DNA of 64,000 nt, taken from JAHCIE01 sp034431435. Its GTDB lineage: Bacteria; Chloroflexota; Anaerolineae; Epilineales; JAHCIE01. Both the position numbers and the translations under genes were made by a program. Shown here piece by piece: positions 51,588 to 61,576 of the stretch (position 1 is the first letter of the stretch; the number at the start of each line of letters is the position of its first letter). The stretch lies in assembly GCA_034431435.1 (NCBI GenBank), contig DAOUDG010000089.1, positions 1 through 64,000 on the forward strand. Direction: 5' to 3'. The notes below the pieces were generated by a model, which had not been told where the DNA came from, searched no databases, and saw nothing but the letters and a program-made list of their open reading frames with translations.

Positions 51588-54055
51588 CCGAAGCTACCCC
51601 TGCTCGAACAGTCCCCACCCCCAACGTCGACGGTTTCCGTCGCGCCCTCGACGACAGCATGGGCTACATGGTCGGAACCCGCATGCCATCGGCCAGCGAC
51701 GGCGACTGGTATCTCAGCCTGGCCTACACCATTCGCGACCGCCTGGTGGACCGCTGGCGGCGCACCTCCGAGACCTACTACGAGGCCAATCCCAGGTTCG
51801 TCTACTTCCTGTCCGCCGAGTATCTGCCGGGCCGCCAGATACACCAGAATCTCCTCTACACCGGCTTGAAGGACGTGGCCCGTGAGGCCCTGGCGAGCTT
51901 TAACCAGAGCCTGGACGAGTTGACCGCCCTCGATCCCGAACCCGGCCTGGGCAACGGCGGCCTGGGTCGCCTGGCCGCCTGCTTTCTCGACTCCATGGCC
52001 ACCCTCAACATCCCCAGCGTCGGCTACGGCATCCGCTACGAATACGGCATCTTCAAGCAATCCTTCAAGGATGGCTGGCAGGTGGAGAACCCCGACGATT
52101 GGTTGTACCACACCTTCCCCTGGGAGTTCCCCCACTCCGACGATATGGTCGAGGTCTATTTCGGCGGCCGCACCGAAAGCTACCTGGATGAGCGCGGCTT
52201 CTACCGCGTGCGCTGGATTCCCGAGCAGAAGGTGATGGGCGAACCCTACCACCTGCCTGTCCCCGGCTACGAGACCGGCACGGTGGGCATGCTGCGGCTG
52301 TGGCAGGCGCGGGCCAGCAAAGAGTTCGACCTGCAACTCTTCGATGTGGGCGACTACAGCCAGGCCGTCGAGCAGAAGGTCCATTCCGAGACCATCAGCA
52401 AGGTGCTCTACCCTAACGATAACAACGAGCAGGGCCGCGAGTTGCGCCTCAGGCAGGAGTACTTCTTCGTCACCTGCTCCTTGCGTGATATCATCCGCCG
52501 CTTCCGCCTGCGCAACAGCAGTTGGGACGCCTTCCCCGACAAGGTCGTGATTCAGCTCAACGACACCCACCCCACCATCGCCATCGCTGAGCTGATGCGC
52601 ATCCTGGTTGACGAGTACCGTATGCCCTGGGAGCCTGCCTGGCAGATCACCACCCGCACCTTCGCGTACACGAGTCATACCCTGATGCCCGAGGCGCAGG
52701 AAACCTGGCCCGTCAGCCTGCTCGGCCGCCTGCTGCCCCGCCATCTGGAGATTATCGACGAGATCAATCGCCGACTGCTGCAAGAGGTGCAGGCCCGCTA
52801 CCCCACCGACCCTGCCCGTCTCCAGCGCGTGTCCATCATCAGCGATGGCCCCGACCCTCGCGTGCGCATGGCGCATCTGGCCGTCGTGGGCAGCTTCTCC
52901 GTCAACGGCGTCGCCGCCCTCCAGTCGAAGCTGTTGGCCGAGCGCGTGATGCCAGACTTTGCCGAGATGTGGCCGGACCGCTTCAACAACAAGACCAACG
53001 GCGTCACGCCGCGCCGCTTCGTCCGCCTCGCCAACCCCCGCCTGTGCGACCTGATTACCGATGCCATCGGCGACGGCTGGCTCAACGACCTGGAGCGGCT
53101 GTGCGAGTTGGAGAAGCACGTCGACGACGCGGCCTTCCGCCAGGCCTGGCGCGACATCAAGGCGGCCAACAAGCGCGGCCTAGCCGACGTCACAGCCCGC
53201 CTGACCGGCATCGACATCGACCCTACGTCGGCCTATGATGTCATGGTTAAGCGACTCCACGAGTACAAGCGTCAGCTGCTCAAGGCGCTACATATTGTCA
53301 CGCTGTACAATCGCCTGCGTGCCGACCCCAAGCAGGACATCCAGCCCACCACCTTCGTCTTCGGCGCGAAGGCCGCACCCGGCTATGCCATGGCCAAGCT
53401 CATCATCCGCCTCATCAACGGCATCGGCGAGGTCGTCAACACCGATCCGCTGGTGGCGGGTCGCCTCAAGGTCGCCTTCCTGCCCAACTTCAACGTCTCC
53501 CTGGGCGAGGTCATCTACCCGGCCGCCGACATCTCCGAGCAGATCTCGCTGGCGGGCAAGGAGGCTTCGGGCACCGGCAACATGAAGTTCGCCCTCAACG
53601 GGGCCGTGACGGTCGGAACGCTGGATGGCGCGAACATCGAGATCCGCGAGCGCGTAGGCGCGGACAACTTCTTCCTGTTCGGCCTGACCGCCGACGACGT
53701 CTTCGCCCTCCAGGCCCACGGCTACAACCCGATGGGTATCTACATCGGCAACGAGACGCTCCGCCAGGCCATCGACCTTATCGCGTCGGGCCTCTTCACC
53801 GGCGGCGACCGCAGCATGGTCAAGCCAGTCGTCGACTCACTGGTGTATCATGACCAGTTTATGCTGCTGGCCGACTATCAGCCCTACGTCGACATTGAGG
53901 ATAAGGCCCTCGCCGCCTACCGCGACATCGAGGCCTGGACGCGCATGTCCATCCTCAACACGGCGCGCAGCGGCTACTTCACCTCCGACCGCACCATCCG
54001 CGAGTACGCCAGCGACATCTGGAAGGTCAAGCCGGTGCCCGTGCCCCTGCTGTAG
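51584..54055 (+). CDS. glgP: Glycogen/alpha-glucan phosphorylase
   Basis: It phosphorolyses alpha-1,4-glucan to glucose-1-phosphate with PLP. The length of 823 residues fits the GT35 glycogen-phosphorylase type. Landmarks are FLSAEYLPGRQ near residues 87-97, the GLGNGGLGRLAACFLDS region, VIQLNDTHPTIAI, and the PLP site EASGTGNMKFALNG with the Schiff-base lysine near residue 667. GTG at 51584 is favoured over ATG at 51575 because AGGAG lies 9 bases before GTG, whereas ATG directly abuts it. No glycogen synthesis genes are in the window. Confidence 0.95.
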   Translation: MTEATPARTVPTPNVDGFRRALDDSMGYMVGTRMPSASDGDWYLSLAYTIRDRLVDRWRRTSETYYEANPRFVYFLSAEYLPGRQIHQNLLYTGLKDVAREALASFNQSLDELTALDPEPGLGNGGLGRLAACFLDSMATLNIPSVGYGIRYEYGIFKQSFKDGWQVENPDDWLYHTFPWEFPHSDDMVEVYFGGRTESYLDERGFYRVRWIPEQKVMGEPYHLPVPGYETGTVGMLRLWQARASKEFDLQLFDVGDYSQAVEQKVHSETISKVLYPNDNNEQGRELRLRQEYFFVTCSLRDIIRRFRLRNSSWDAFPDKVVIQLNDTHPTIAIAELMRILVDEYRMPWEPAWQITTRTFAYTSHTLMPEAQETWPVSLLGRLLPRHLEIIDEINRRLLQEVQARYPTDPARLQRVSIISDGPDPRVRMAHLAVVGSFSVNGVAALQSKLLAERVMPDFAEMWPDRFNNKTNGVTPRRFVRLANPRLCDLITDAIGDGWLNDLERLCELEKHVDDAAFRQAWRDIKAANKRGLADVTARLTGIDIDPTSAYDVMVKRLHEYKRQLLKALHIVTLYNRLRADPKQDIQPTTFVFGAKAAPGYAMAKLIIRLINGIGEVVNTDPLVAGRLKVAFLPNFNVSLGEVIYPAADISEQISLAGKEASGTGNMKFALNGAVTVGTLDGANIEIRERVGADNFFLFGLTADDVFALQAHGYNPMGIYIGNETLRQAIDLIASGLFTGGDRSMVKPVVDSLVYHDQFMLLADYQPYVDIEDKALAAYRDIEAWTRMSILNTARSGYFTSDRTIREYASDIWKVKPVPVPLL

Positions 54056-54090
54056 GCCGCGCCCCCCTGACCTGGGGATGCGCGTCAAGC

Positions 54091-54124
54091 CACGGGGCGG
54101 CGAGAGGATTCTCGCCGCCCCGTG
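54091..54124. terminator. Strong hairpin after glgP
   Basis: Perfect 15-bp arms CACGGGGCGGCGAGA (54091-54105) and its complement (54110-54124) with a 4-base loop lie 36 bases after the glgP stop. The stem is GC-rich and very stable; the following T-content is low. It also lies 22 bases past the end of the convergent regulator gene. Confidence 0.7.
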
Positions 54125-54145
54125 CTGTCCTCGAACGAGTCGCCT

Positions 54146-56833
54146 CTAGCCCTCAAGGAGGCTACGATGGGCCGGTGCGGGAACATCCTTCAGGCCGTGC
54201 GGCTCCAGGGCCAGCGCGATGGCCTCGCTCTCCGTCATGCCGCCGCCTTCGGCTCGCAAGGCGGCGAACGTCTCGGCGTCGAGACGCTCGCCCACGGCAG
54301 CCATGACCCGACGGTAGGCGAGCATGTCGGCTGTCTTGCCGAGGAAGGGCGCGTGGTCGATGCCCCGCGCCTGCGCATAGCCGAGCAGGCGCGCCGCCCG
54401 CCGCGCGTCGCCCTGGGCGATACACACCCCTGCCAGACCAACCAGGCAGAGCCGGATGTCCACGCGACGGGCTGTCGTGCGTAACACGGCCAGGCTTTCC
54501 ATGAACAGGCTGACCGCCTCGTCCATGTTACCGGCCTCCCACGCGATCAGGCCGATGTAGCGCAGGATGATGGCCATCCGGAAATTGTTGCCCGCTTCGC
54601 GGTACAGGGGGAGAGCCTCGGTCCAGTGCTCCAGCGCCGTGGCATTGTCGCGGCGGCCGTAGGCCAGGCAGCCCAGATTCTTGTGGGCGGTGGCGATGTG
54701 GACGGTGTGCCCCACGGTCATCGAGATGCTGAGCGCCTCATTCAGCCACCCTTCAGCCTCGTCGTAATCCTCCCGCAGCAAGGCCATGCCGCCCAGGTGA
54801 GCCACCGGCTGGGCGCGCTCGATGTCGTCCCCCTCCATCGCGAACAGCGCCGCGCTCTCGCGGAACAACGCCTGCGCCTCGGCCATGCGGCCCAACTCGG
54901 CCTTCCGCAGGCCGAGGAGGTTCAACGCCCGCGCCAGCCCCCACCGTTCCCCCACGCGCCACAGAATGGCGATGCTCGCGTCGATGGCCTGAACCGCGTT
55001 CTCGTTGCCCACCCCATCGTACGGCATGGCGCAACCCAGGTAGGCCAGCCCTATCGCCCGCCCCCGCTCATCCTCTAGCTCGGCGCACAGGTCAATCGCG
55101 CGACGTGCGCACTCGATCGCGGTGGCGTGGCTGTCGTGGCGCATGGCGACCGCGCTGGCGCCCAGCAGTGCGCGGGCGTACAGCGCGGGATCGGCGCTGG
55201 GACTGACGGCGCTCAGCGCCGCAGCAAACCAGCGAGGCCCCTCACCCGCCAGGCTGCGCGTACCCCAGAAGCGCCAGAGGGCCGCCGCCAATCGCAGCCC
55301 TAGCAATCGCCTGAACTCGGCGTCGTCCGCCAGCGTCCAGCTCAAGACCGCGCGGAGGTTCTCGATTTCCCCCTCCACTCGGTCCAGCCACTCTAGCTGG
55401 GCGGGGCCGGCCAGGCGCGGGGCCGCGCTCTCGGCGAAGACGACAAAGTGACGCGCCCATTGGTCTCGGAGCATGTCCGCCTCACCACTCGCCATCAGCC
55501 GCTCGGCGGCGTACTCGCGAATCGTCTCGAGCAGGCTGAAGCGCGGCTGGCTGTCGCGGCCGTGACTCTGGCGAACCAGGCTCTTGTCGGCCAGCGACGT
55601 GAGATACTCAAAGATGCGCCCGCCCAGTGCCCCATCCGCGTTGCACACCGCCTCGAAAGCATCCAGCGTCCAGCCGCCGGCGAAGACCGACAGCCGTCGG
55701 AACAGCGTGCGCTCCTGCTCGTCGAGCAGGTTGTAGCTCCAATCGATGGTGGCCCGTAGCGTCTGGTGGCGGTCGGGAAGGTCGCGCGCGCCCTGGGTGA
55801 GAAAGGCCAGGCGATCGGTCAGGCGCGTCAGAATCTCCTGGGGCGGCAGCATCTTGATGCGCGAGGCCGCCAGTTCCAGGGCCAGCGGCAGCCCGTCCAG
55901 GCGTCGGCAGATTTCCGCCACCGCCGCCGCGTTCTCGTGCGTCAGCGCGAAGCTGTGACGCGCATCCTGGGCGCGCATCACGAACAGGCGCACCCCGTCG
56001 TAGTCTAGCAACTCATCCAGGCGGGTGGGCGGCGCGCTCAGGGGCACCGCCAGTGGCTCGACCACCCATTCCTTCTCACCCCGTAGGTGCAGCATCTCCC
56101 GGCTGGTCACCAGCGCCTTGAGGCCGGGGCAATCTTGCAGCAGGGCCGCCAGCAGCGGCGCGGCGGCGATGAGGTGCTCGAAGTTGTCCAGCACGAGGAG
56201 CAGCCGTCGCTCGCGGAGGTTCTCGCGCAGCGTGTCCAGGGGCGGCCGCCCACCGGTCTCGTGAAGCCGCAGGGCGTGGGCGATGGTGTCGAGAACCAGG
56301 CGTGGGTCACTGACGGTGGCCAGTGGCACGAAGCAGACGCCGTCGCGAAAGGCGCGCTCCACGTCGCCGTCGTGGGCATCGCTGAATAGTGCCGCGACCG
56401 TTTCCAGCGCCAGGGTTGTCTTGCCGACGCCCCCAGGTCCCGTGAGGGTCACCAGCCGAGTGCCGCCGCGCAGCAGATACTCCTGGATAGCCGCGACCTC
56501 ATCGGCACGGCCGATCATGGCGGTGGGGGACAGGGGGAGGCGGGACCAGGCGGGCATAGGCGGAACGGACCAGGGCCGCGCCCTGGCGTCCGTATCCTCG
56601 TCGTCGGGCATGCGCCGCGCAAAGCGCAGGAACGCTTCCCGCTCGGCCAGGGGGACGTCCAGTTCGGCGGCCAGGCGCCGGGTCATCACGTCCGACGGCC
56701 GAAGGTCGTCGGACTCGACCTTGCGCAATGTCACCTGGGCGTAGCCGGCGCGGCGGGCCAATTCGGCCTGGGTCAGGCCCAGGCCCTGCCGTCGCCGTTT
56801 CAGCCATTGACCAAATGTGATCTCACCAGCCAT
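54146..56833 (-). CDS. STAND-type regulator: XRE helix-turn-helix, NB-ARC ATPase, TPR
   Basis: This protein of 895 residues starts with an XRE-type helix-turn-helix (about 5-60, GLTQAELARRAGYAQVTLRKVE). An ATPase module follows with P-loop TGPGGVGKTT at 131-140, Walker B LLLVLDNFEHL near 215 and GLPLALELAA near 320. A long helical C-terminal region of TPR-like repeats from about 520 would sense a ligand or partner. Actinobacterial AfsR-like and other STAND regulators share this plan. It would activate transcription after ATP-driven oligomerisation. The target genes are unknown; glgP is the convergent neighbour. Confidence 0.85.
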   Translation of the reverse strand: MAGEITFGQWLKRRRQGLGLTQAELARRAGYAQVTLRKVESDDLRPSDVMTRRLAAELDVPLAEREAFLRFARRMPDDEDTDARARPWSVPPMPAWSRLPLSPTAMIGRADEVAAIQEYLLRGGTRLVTLTGPGGVGKTTLALETVAALFSDAHDGDVERAFRDGVCFVPLATVSDPRLVLDTIAHALRLHETGGRPPLDTLRENLRERRLLLVLDNFEHLIAAAPLLAALLQDCPGLKALVTSREMLHLRGEKEWVVEPLAVPLSAPPTRLDELLDYDGVRLFVMRAQDARHSFALTHENAAAVAEICRRLDGLPLALELAASRIKMLPPQEILTRLTDRLAFLTQGARDLPDRHQTLRATIDWSYNLLDEQERTLFRRLSVFAGGWTLDAFEAVCNADGALGGRIFEYLTSLADKSLVRQSHGRDSQPRFSLLETIREYAAERLMASGEADMLRDQWARHFVVFAESAAPRLAGPAQLEWLDRVEGEIENLRAVLSWTLADDAEFRRLLGLRLAAALWRFWGTRSLAGEGPRWFAAALSAVSPSADPALYARALLGASAVAMRHDSHATAIECARRAIDLCAELEDERGRAIGLAYLGCAMPYDGVGNENAVQAIDASIAILWRVGERWGLARALNLLGLRKAELGRMAEAQALFRESAALFAMEGDDIERAQPVAHLGGMALLREDYDEAEGWLNEALSISMTVGHTVHIATAHKNLGCLAYGRRDNATALEHWTEALPLYREAGNNFRMAIILRYIGLIAWEAGNMDEAVSLFMESLAVLRTTARRVDIRLCLVGLAGVCIAQGDARRAARLLGYAQARGIDHAPFLGKTADMLAYRRVMAAVGERLDAETFAALRAEGGGMTESEAIALALEPHGLKDVPAPAHRSLLEG

Positions 56834-56958
56834 GTACGCGACCCTCTATTCACCCCTCAAGCCGGTGGCCTCCCTATATCCCTATTGTATCACTTTTGTA
56901 TCGCTAACGACTCTTCTCCTGCCCCTATCGGCACGTATCATAGGCAAACGGGGAAGGC

Positions 56959-57855
56959 CTACAGCGGCGGGCAGAGGAGCAGGTCGGCGTACTCCTCGCG
57001 CAAGGCTCCAATGGCCCGCCACAGGTCACCGCGATGGATAGGCCCAACGTAGCCAGCGAACTGGCAATGGTGCTCGTGGTTGATGAGGAAGACGTGGGAG
57101 CGCGCCACGCGGCTGTCAATCGTCAGGAGTTGATGCCCGTCCTCGAACATCATTTCCAGGCGTGCGCCGCAGTACTTCGCCCGCTCGCCAGACGTCATGC
57201 CTGCCACGCCTCGTAGCGCGCGGATGACTTGCGATGCGGGCAGCGGGCGGGGCGCGCGCCCGCCGAGGAAATGACGCACCACGGCGTCCACTGGAGGGCT
57301 ATCCAGCAGTCCTGGATGGTCGACGCCGTGGACGATCACATCCCTATCGCCATCAAAGATGGTGGCGTCCAGGGGAACGGCGCGGTCGCCGTTACAGTTA
57401 GCGGCGCCGGCGATGGACAGCGTAGGGATAGCCTGGGCCAGCCGCTCGGCCTTGTCGGTGCGGGAGATGCCCAGGTCGCGGGCGATGCCCACGCCCAACC
57501 CCATGGGGTCAGCCATGCGGCTGTAGTGGCTGCCGTCCACGGGCGAGCCAAGCAGCACGAGGGCTGTCATCCGCGGCCACCACTCCGGGTGACGGGAAAG
57601 GACTTCGATCCAGATCAGGCCGCCCATGGAATGACCGATGACCGACATGGGCAGGTCGGGGAACTGGGCCAGGGCGGCCGTGGCGATGGTCTCCACATCC
57701 GCGATGAGTGGCTCGATGCGCAGCCAGGTGCGTACATAACCCAGGTTGGGCGCAATGCGCATCGCCTCTGGCGGGGCGACCCGCGCGGTGAGGTCAGCGA
57801 TGCGGTCGTGGGTGTCTGCCCAGCCGTGCTGGGCGAAGAGAAGGCAGGCGGGCAT
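56959..57855 (-). CDS. Alpha/beta hydrolase
   Basis: This is a soluble esterase/lipase-fold protein of about 298 residues. The oxyanion-strand region is LLFAQHGWAD near residues 5-14, and the nucleophile elbow VIGHSMGGLIW carries the catalytic serine near residue 80. The acid and histidine are probably DRDVIVHGVDHPGLLDSPP or the later EHHCQF, but I cannot assign them surely. The start is uncertain: ATG at 57855 lacks a ribosome site and an in-frame TTG four codons earlier is equally plausible. The substrate is unknown. Confidence 0.72.
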   Translation of the reverse strand: MPACLLFAQHGWADTHDRIADLTARVAPPEAMRIAPNLGYVRTWLRIEPLIADVETIATAALAQFPDLPMSVIGHSMGGLIWIEVLSRHPEWWPRMTALVLLGSPVDGSHYSRMADPMGLGVGIARDLGISRTDKAERLAQAIPTLSIAGAANCNGDRAVPLDATIFDGDRDVIVHGVDHPGLLDSPPVDAVVRHFLGGRAPRPLPASQVIRALRGVAGMTSGERAKYCGARLEMMFEDGHQLLTIDSRVARSHVFLINHEHHCQFAGYVGPIHRGDLWRAIGALREEYADLLLCPPL

Positions 57856-57922
57856 AGGCAGCTTCAAGCATGAGGTGTGAGCGGTGGCAGGCGCGTCACG
57901 TCCACCCGGCTGGGAGACGCCT

Positions 57923-57932
57923 GACAATTGTC
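57923..57932. promoter_or_regulatory. Candidate GntR operator palindrome
   Basis: GACAATTGTC is a perfect 10-bp palindrome upstream of the GntR-family gene, in the shared region with the divergent hydrolase gene. FadR-type regulators often bind short GT...AC palindromes and control their own promoter, but this assignment is inference. Confidence 0.35.
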
Positions 57933-58023
57933 CATAGCCTCGCAACAAATGTCAATCTAGCGCGCCAGTGGCTCGCCCATATGCCAGCGGCGCGGCCCGA
58001 TGCCCGTGTCTGAGAGGTGAGCT

Positions 58024-58749
58024 ATGCAGCCGAAGTACATTCGCAACCTGTCCAACATTCCATCCAAGACCCTGAGGGGCGATGTGGCGGATGTTCTCCG
58101 GGCAGCCATCATTGGCGGCGGGCTTCGCCCCGGTAGCTTCATCAATCAGGCGGATCTCGCCAAGCAACTCGGCATCAGCCGCAGCCCGCTGCGCGAGGCG
58201 TTGGGTCAGCTCGAGGAAGAGGGCCTGATCACCATCATCCCCTATAAGGGGGCCTACGTCACGGACCTGCCCATCGATGAACTCGATGAGTTGTTCACGC
58301 TGCGGGCTGTGCTGGAGGAGTTTGGCGTGCGTCGGGCGGCGGCGCTGGTCACGGCCGAGGATATCGCCCACTTGCGCGAGCTACTGGCAAGGATGCAGCG
58401 TGCCGCCGAGGCGGGCGATTCACACGCGCTGACCGAGATTGACCTTGTCTTCCATCGCGCGCTGGTCACGTTGGCTGACCACGCTCTCCTGCTTCAGACG
58501 TGGCGGGGTCTGGAAACCAGGATGAGGCGCGTGTTGAGCCAGCAGCGCCAGTTCTACCTGAGCCTGCATGACGCGATTGGCACGCATCCTGATCTGGTGG
58601 CGGCGCTGGCGGTCGGCGATGCTGACCGAGCCGCCGCCGTCATGCGCTCGCACATTCTCGACGCCCGCGAGGTGATTCTGCGTACCTGGGGCAAGGTTAT
58701 CCCGCCCGAGACGCCGGGTGTCAATGGCGCCGCGCTCCAGCCAGAGTAA
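58024..58749 (+). CDS. GntR family (FadR/FCD) transcriptional regulator
   Basis: This is a 241-residue regulator. A winged helix-turn-helix lies at about 10-75 with ADLAKQLGISRSPLREALGQLEEEGLI, a classic GntR signature. An all-helical FCD ligand domain follows (about 90-220), with the metal-binding Asp/His residues expected in LTEIDLVFHRALV and LHDAIGTHPDLVAAL. Such regulators respond to carboxylic acids. The ribosome site GAGAGG precedes ATG. It is divergent from the alpha/beta hydrolase gene, a possible target. Confidence 0.88.
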   Translation: MQPKYIRNLSNIPSKTLRGDVADVLRAAIIGGGLRPGSFINQADLAKQLGISRSPLREALGQLEEEGLITIIPYKGAYVTDLPIDELDELFTLRAVLEEFGVRRAAALVTAEDIAHLRELLARMQRAAEAGDSHALTEIDLVFHRALVTLADHALLLQTWRGLETRMRRVLSQQRQFYLSLHDAIGTHPDLVAALAVGDADRAAAVMRSHILDAREVILRTWGKVIPPETPGVNGAALQPE

Positions 58750-58835
58750 CGGGGCCGGCCGCTCGTCCCGGCAAGCGGATGGCCATCTCCGCTGCTCTCG
58801 AGGCAGATGCGCTGGAAGTGGTCACCCCCCGCGAG

Positions 58836-60239
58836 CTAACGAGCCTCCAGCGCTCGCCGCACTGTCGCGGCCAAGGCCCGCGCCCGCTGCGGCGCATCGC
58901 CCACGTAGTCGCGGGCGTCGAGCAGGGCGCGCATCTGGTGCGGCGGTACGTACTGGGTGAGCCGTGGGTCACCCGCCAGCAGGTCGGGCAGCGGGTTCGG
59001 CCGCCCCACCTGCAAGGCTGCCCACGCCGCCAGACTATGCTCGCGAATCACGTCGTGGGCGGCCTGACGGTCACCCCCCGCCTTGACCACCGCCATCAAC
59101 ACCCGCTCTGTCGCCGCGAAGATGCCGTAGGTCGCCAGCTGGCGCTCGATGGCCGTCTCGTCTACCCGCAGGCCGCCCACGATGCGGCGTGTCGTGCGCA
59201 CGATCTCGTCCGTCGCCAGGAAGGCGTCGGGCAAAGCCAGGCGGCGGTTGGCGCTGTCGTCCAGGGTACGCTCCAGCAGGCTCAGCGCGGCGTCGTGCCA
59301 CAGCACGGTCGGCAGGGCCGCCACGTAGCGCGCCAGGCTGTCGATTTTCTCGCTATGGATGGGATTGCGCTTGAAGGGCATCGCCGACGAGCCGACTTGC
59401 CGCCGCCCGAAGGGTTCAGCCATCTCGCCGAGCATGGGCGCTTGCAGGATGCGGATGTCGAAGGCCAGCTTGTGCAGGGTCTGGGCCACGCCAGCCAGGA
59501 CGTTGAGGACGTTCCAGTCCTGCTTGCGCGGGTAGACCTGGGTCGTGACCGGGAAGGCCGTCAGGCCCAGCGCGGCCAGGGCCAGCACCTCCATCTCGGC
59601 GGCGGTCATGCCTGTCCCCTGCAACACCTCGGCGTAGGAGGCCGACGTGCCCACCGCGCCCTTGAAACCCTTGCCGCGAAGGTTCGCCCGCACCGCCTGT
59701 AGCGCCTGATAGTCGGCCAGCAGGTCTTGCGCGCTCTGCGCCAGACGGTAGCCGATGGTCGTCGGCTCGGCCGGTTGCAGGTGGGTGTAGCCCATGGCTG
59801 CGCGGTCCGCCCAACGCTCCATAGCGTCGGCCAGTTCCCCCAGTAGCCCGGCTACCTCGACCAGGATCAGGTCCAGGGCGGCGCGCAACCGCAGGGCGTC
59901 GGCGTTGTCCTCCACATCCTGGCTGGTCGCCCCCAGATGCAGGATGGCCCCGCCAACAGGGGCTTGCTCGGCGTAGGCCCGCAACTCCGACATCAGGTCG
60001 TGGTGGATCTCGGCCTCGATGGCGTGGGCGCGGTCGATGTCCACCGCGTCGACGTGGGCGGCCAGGTCGTCGCGCTGTGCATCGGACACCAGTCCCGCCG
60101 CGTGCTGCGCCGCCGCCAGCGCCAGCCACACCCTGCGCCACAGCCGCCTCTTGGCCGTCTCCGACCACACGGCGCGCATGGCGTCGCTGCCGTAGCGCCA
60201 CGTCATCGGGCTGAGGTAGGTGTCGTGGCTGAAGCTCAT
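58836..60239 (-). CDS. purB: Adenylosuccinate lyase
   Basis: It cleaves SAICAR and adenylosuccinate, releasing fumarate, in purine synthesis. The fumarase-superfamily signature GSSAMPFKRNPIHSEKI near residue 283 is intact, as are the N-terminal YLSPMTWRYGSDAM and the GATSQDVEDNAD motif near residue 93 (substrate and catalytic histidine region). It is 467 residues long. ATG overlaps the purA stop (ATGA), so purA and purB are coupled; a longer reading into purA is rejected. Confidence 0.95.
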   Translation of the reverse strand: MSFSHDTYLSPMTWRYGSDAMRAVWSETAKRRLWRRVWLALAAAQHAAGLVSDAQRDDLAAHVDAVDIDRAHAIEAEIHHDLMSELRAYAEQAPVGGAILHLGATSQDVEDNADALRLRAALDLILVEVAGLLGELADAMERWADRAAMGYTHLQPAEPTTIGYRLAQSAQDLLADYQALQAVRANLRGKGFKGAVGTSASYAEVLQGTGMTAAEMEVLALAALGLTAFPVTTQVYPRKQDWNVLNVLAGVAQTLHKLAFDIRILQAPMLGEMAEPFGRRQVGSSAMPFKRNPIHSEKIDSLARYVAALPTVLWHDAALSLLERTLDDSANRRLALPDAFLATDEIVRTTRRIVGGLRVDETAIERQLATYGIFAATERVLMAVVKAGGDRQAAHDVIREHSLAAWAALQVGRPNPLPDLLAGDPRLTQYVPPHQMRALLDARDYVGDAPQRARALAATVRRALEAR

Positions 60240-61501
60240 AGCTCGATCATCGCCTCGCGCTGTGGCCCCACCGACACGAAGCGCACCGGTGTCCGCGCCA
60301 GCTCGGCCAGGCGCTCGACATAGCGGCGCGCGCTGGCGGGCAGGTCCGACCAGTGGCGCGCGCGCGTCGTTGGCTCGCGCCAGCCCGGCCACGTCTCGTA
60401 GAGCGGCGTCGCTCGCTCCATCAGCGGCGTGTCGGGCAGCGTCGTCACCCGCTGGCCGTCCACCTCATAGGCCACGCATACCTGTAGCTCGTCGAAGCCG
60501 TCCAGCACGTCCATCTTGGTGATCGCCAGGTGGCTGAAGCCATTGAGCCACGCCGAGTGGCCTACGGCCACCGCGTCGTACCAGCCGCAGCGGCGCGGGC
60601 GACCCGTCGACGCGCCGTACTCCTGGCCGACGTCCTGCAGCCGCGCGCCCGTCGCGTCGTGCAACTCAGTGGGGAAGGGGCCAGCCCCCACCGCCGTAGT
60701 GTATGCCTTCGCCACGCCGATCACGTCGCCCAGGTGGCGCGGCGCGATGCCCGCCCCCTGGCACAGCCCGGCCGCCGTCGGGTTCGATGAGGTGACATAA
60801 GGGTACGTACCCCAGTCCAGGTCACGTAGGGCGGCCAGCTGGCCTTCCAGCAGGATGTTTCTTGCCTCGCGCATCGCCTCGCGAACGGTGGGCAGGCTGT
60901 CCACGATGTAGCCGCCGAGAGCGTCGGCCCAGCCCGTGGCCTGACTCATCAGGGCCTCGAGGGTCACGGGCGCGTGGCCGAACTCGCGCAGGCGGTCGTT
61001 GCGGGCGTCGAGGGTCAGGCTCAGGCGGCTCGCCAGGTAAGGCAGGTCGAGCAGATCGCCCATGCGCACGCCGGCGCGCGCGGCCTTATCCGAGTAGGCC
61101 GGGCCGATGCCGCGCTTGGTCGTGCCGATGCTGGCCTTGCCGCGCCGCTCGTCCTCCAGGCCGTCCAACTCGCGGTGGTAGGGCAGCAGCAGATGGGCGC
61201 GGCGGTCGATGCGGAAGTTGTCCAACGTCAGGCCGGCCTGGCGCAGTTCAGCCATCTCGCCCAGCAGCGAGGCCGGGTTGACGACCGTGCCCGCACCCAG
61301 GATGGACAGACAATGGGGGTGGAAGATGCCGGAAGGAATCAGGTGCAGGCGGAATGTGCCCAGGTCGTTGACGACCGTGTGGCCCGCGTTGTCGCCTCCC
61401 TGGCAGCGAATGACAATGTTCGCGTCGCGAGCGGCGAAGTCGATGACGCGCCCCTTGCCTTCGTCACCCCATTGGGCGCCGACTACCGCACTAACTGGCA
61501 T
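60236..61501 (-). CDS. purA: Adenylosuccinate synthetase
   Basis: It joins IMP and aspartate with GTP to give adenylosuccinate. The N-terminal GTP loop GAQWGDEGKGRVIDF contains the catalytic Asp and Lys, and GGDNAGHTVV near 35-44 has the catalytic His. TTKRGIGPAYSDKAAR near 128-143 and the C-terminal TLPDTPLMERATPLYETWPGW also match. It has 421 residues. AAGGAGG precedes ATG at 61501. It is coupled to purB by a 4-base overlap and follows the isopentenyl phosphate kinase gene. Confidence 0.96.
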   Translation of the reverse strand: MPVSAVVGAQWGDEGKGRVIDFAARDANIVIRCQGGDNAGHTVVNDLGTFRLHLIPSGIFHPHCLSILGAGTVVNPASLLGEMAELRQAGLTLDNFRIDRRAHLLLPYHRELDGLEDERRGKASIGTTKRGIGPAYSDKAARAGVRMGDLLDLPYLASRLSLTLDARNDRLREFGHAPVTLEALMSQATGWADALGGYIVDSLPTVREAMREARNILLEGQLAALRDLDWGTYPYVTSSNPTAAGLCQGAGIAPRHLGDVIGVAKAYTTAVGAGPFPTELHDATGARLQDVGQEYGASTGRPRRCGWYDAVAVGHSAWLNGFSHLAITKMDVLDGFDELQVCVAYEVDGQRVTTLPDTPLMERATPLYETWPGWREPTTRARHWSDLPASARRYVERLAELARTPVRFVSVGPQREAMIEL

Positions 61502-61517
61502 GGAGTCCTCCTTGACA

Positions 61518-61576
61518 GGACGAAGGGCCGATGGCGCGCCCTTGAACGTCAGCCCTTGGTTCTTGGTCCTTCGTCC
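61518..61576. repeat. GGACGAAGG palindrome spanning the IPK stop codon
   Basis: The arms GGACGAAGG (61518-61526) and CCTTCGTCC (61568-61576) are 9-bp perfect. The right arm lies inside the last codons of the isopentenyl phosphate kinase gene, which ends at 61549. This element is of the same family as those at 1716, 31970 and 34390. It lies between that gene and purA on the same strand. Confidence 0.6.

Noticed and set aside
51521..53119. A 532-codon minus-strand frame opposite glgP
   Set aside because: glgP is full length with its PLP motif; the opposite frame has no family features and is explained by codon bias.
60240..60392. N-terminal extension of purB
   Set aside because: It lies within purA, and the ATGA overlap start gives the normal family N-terminus.
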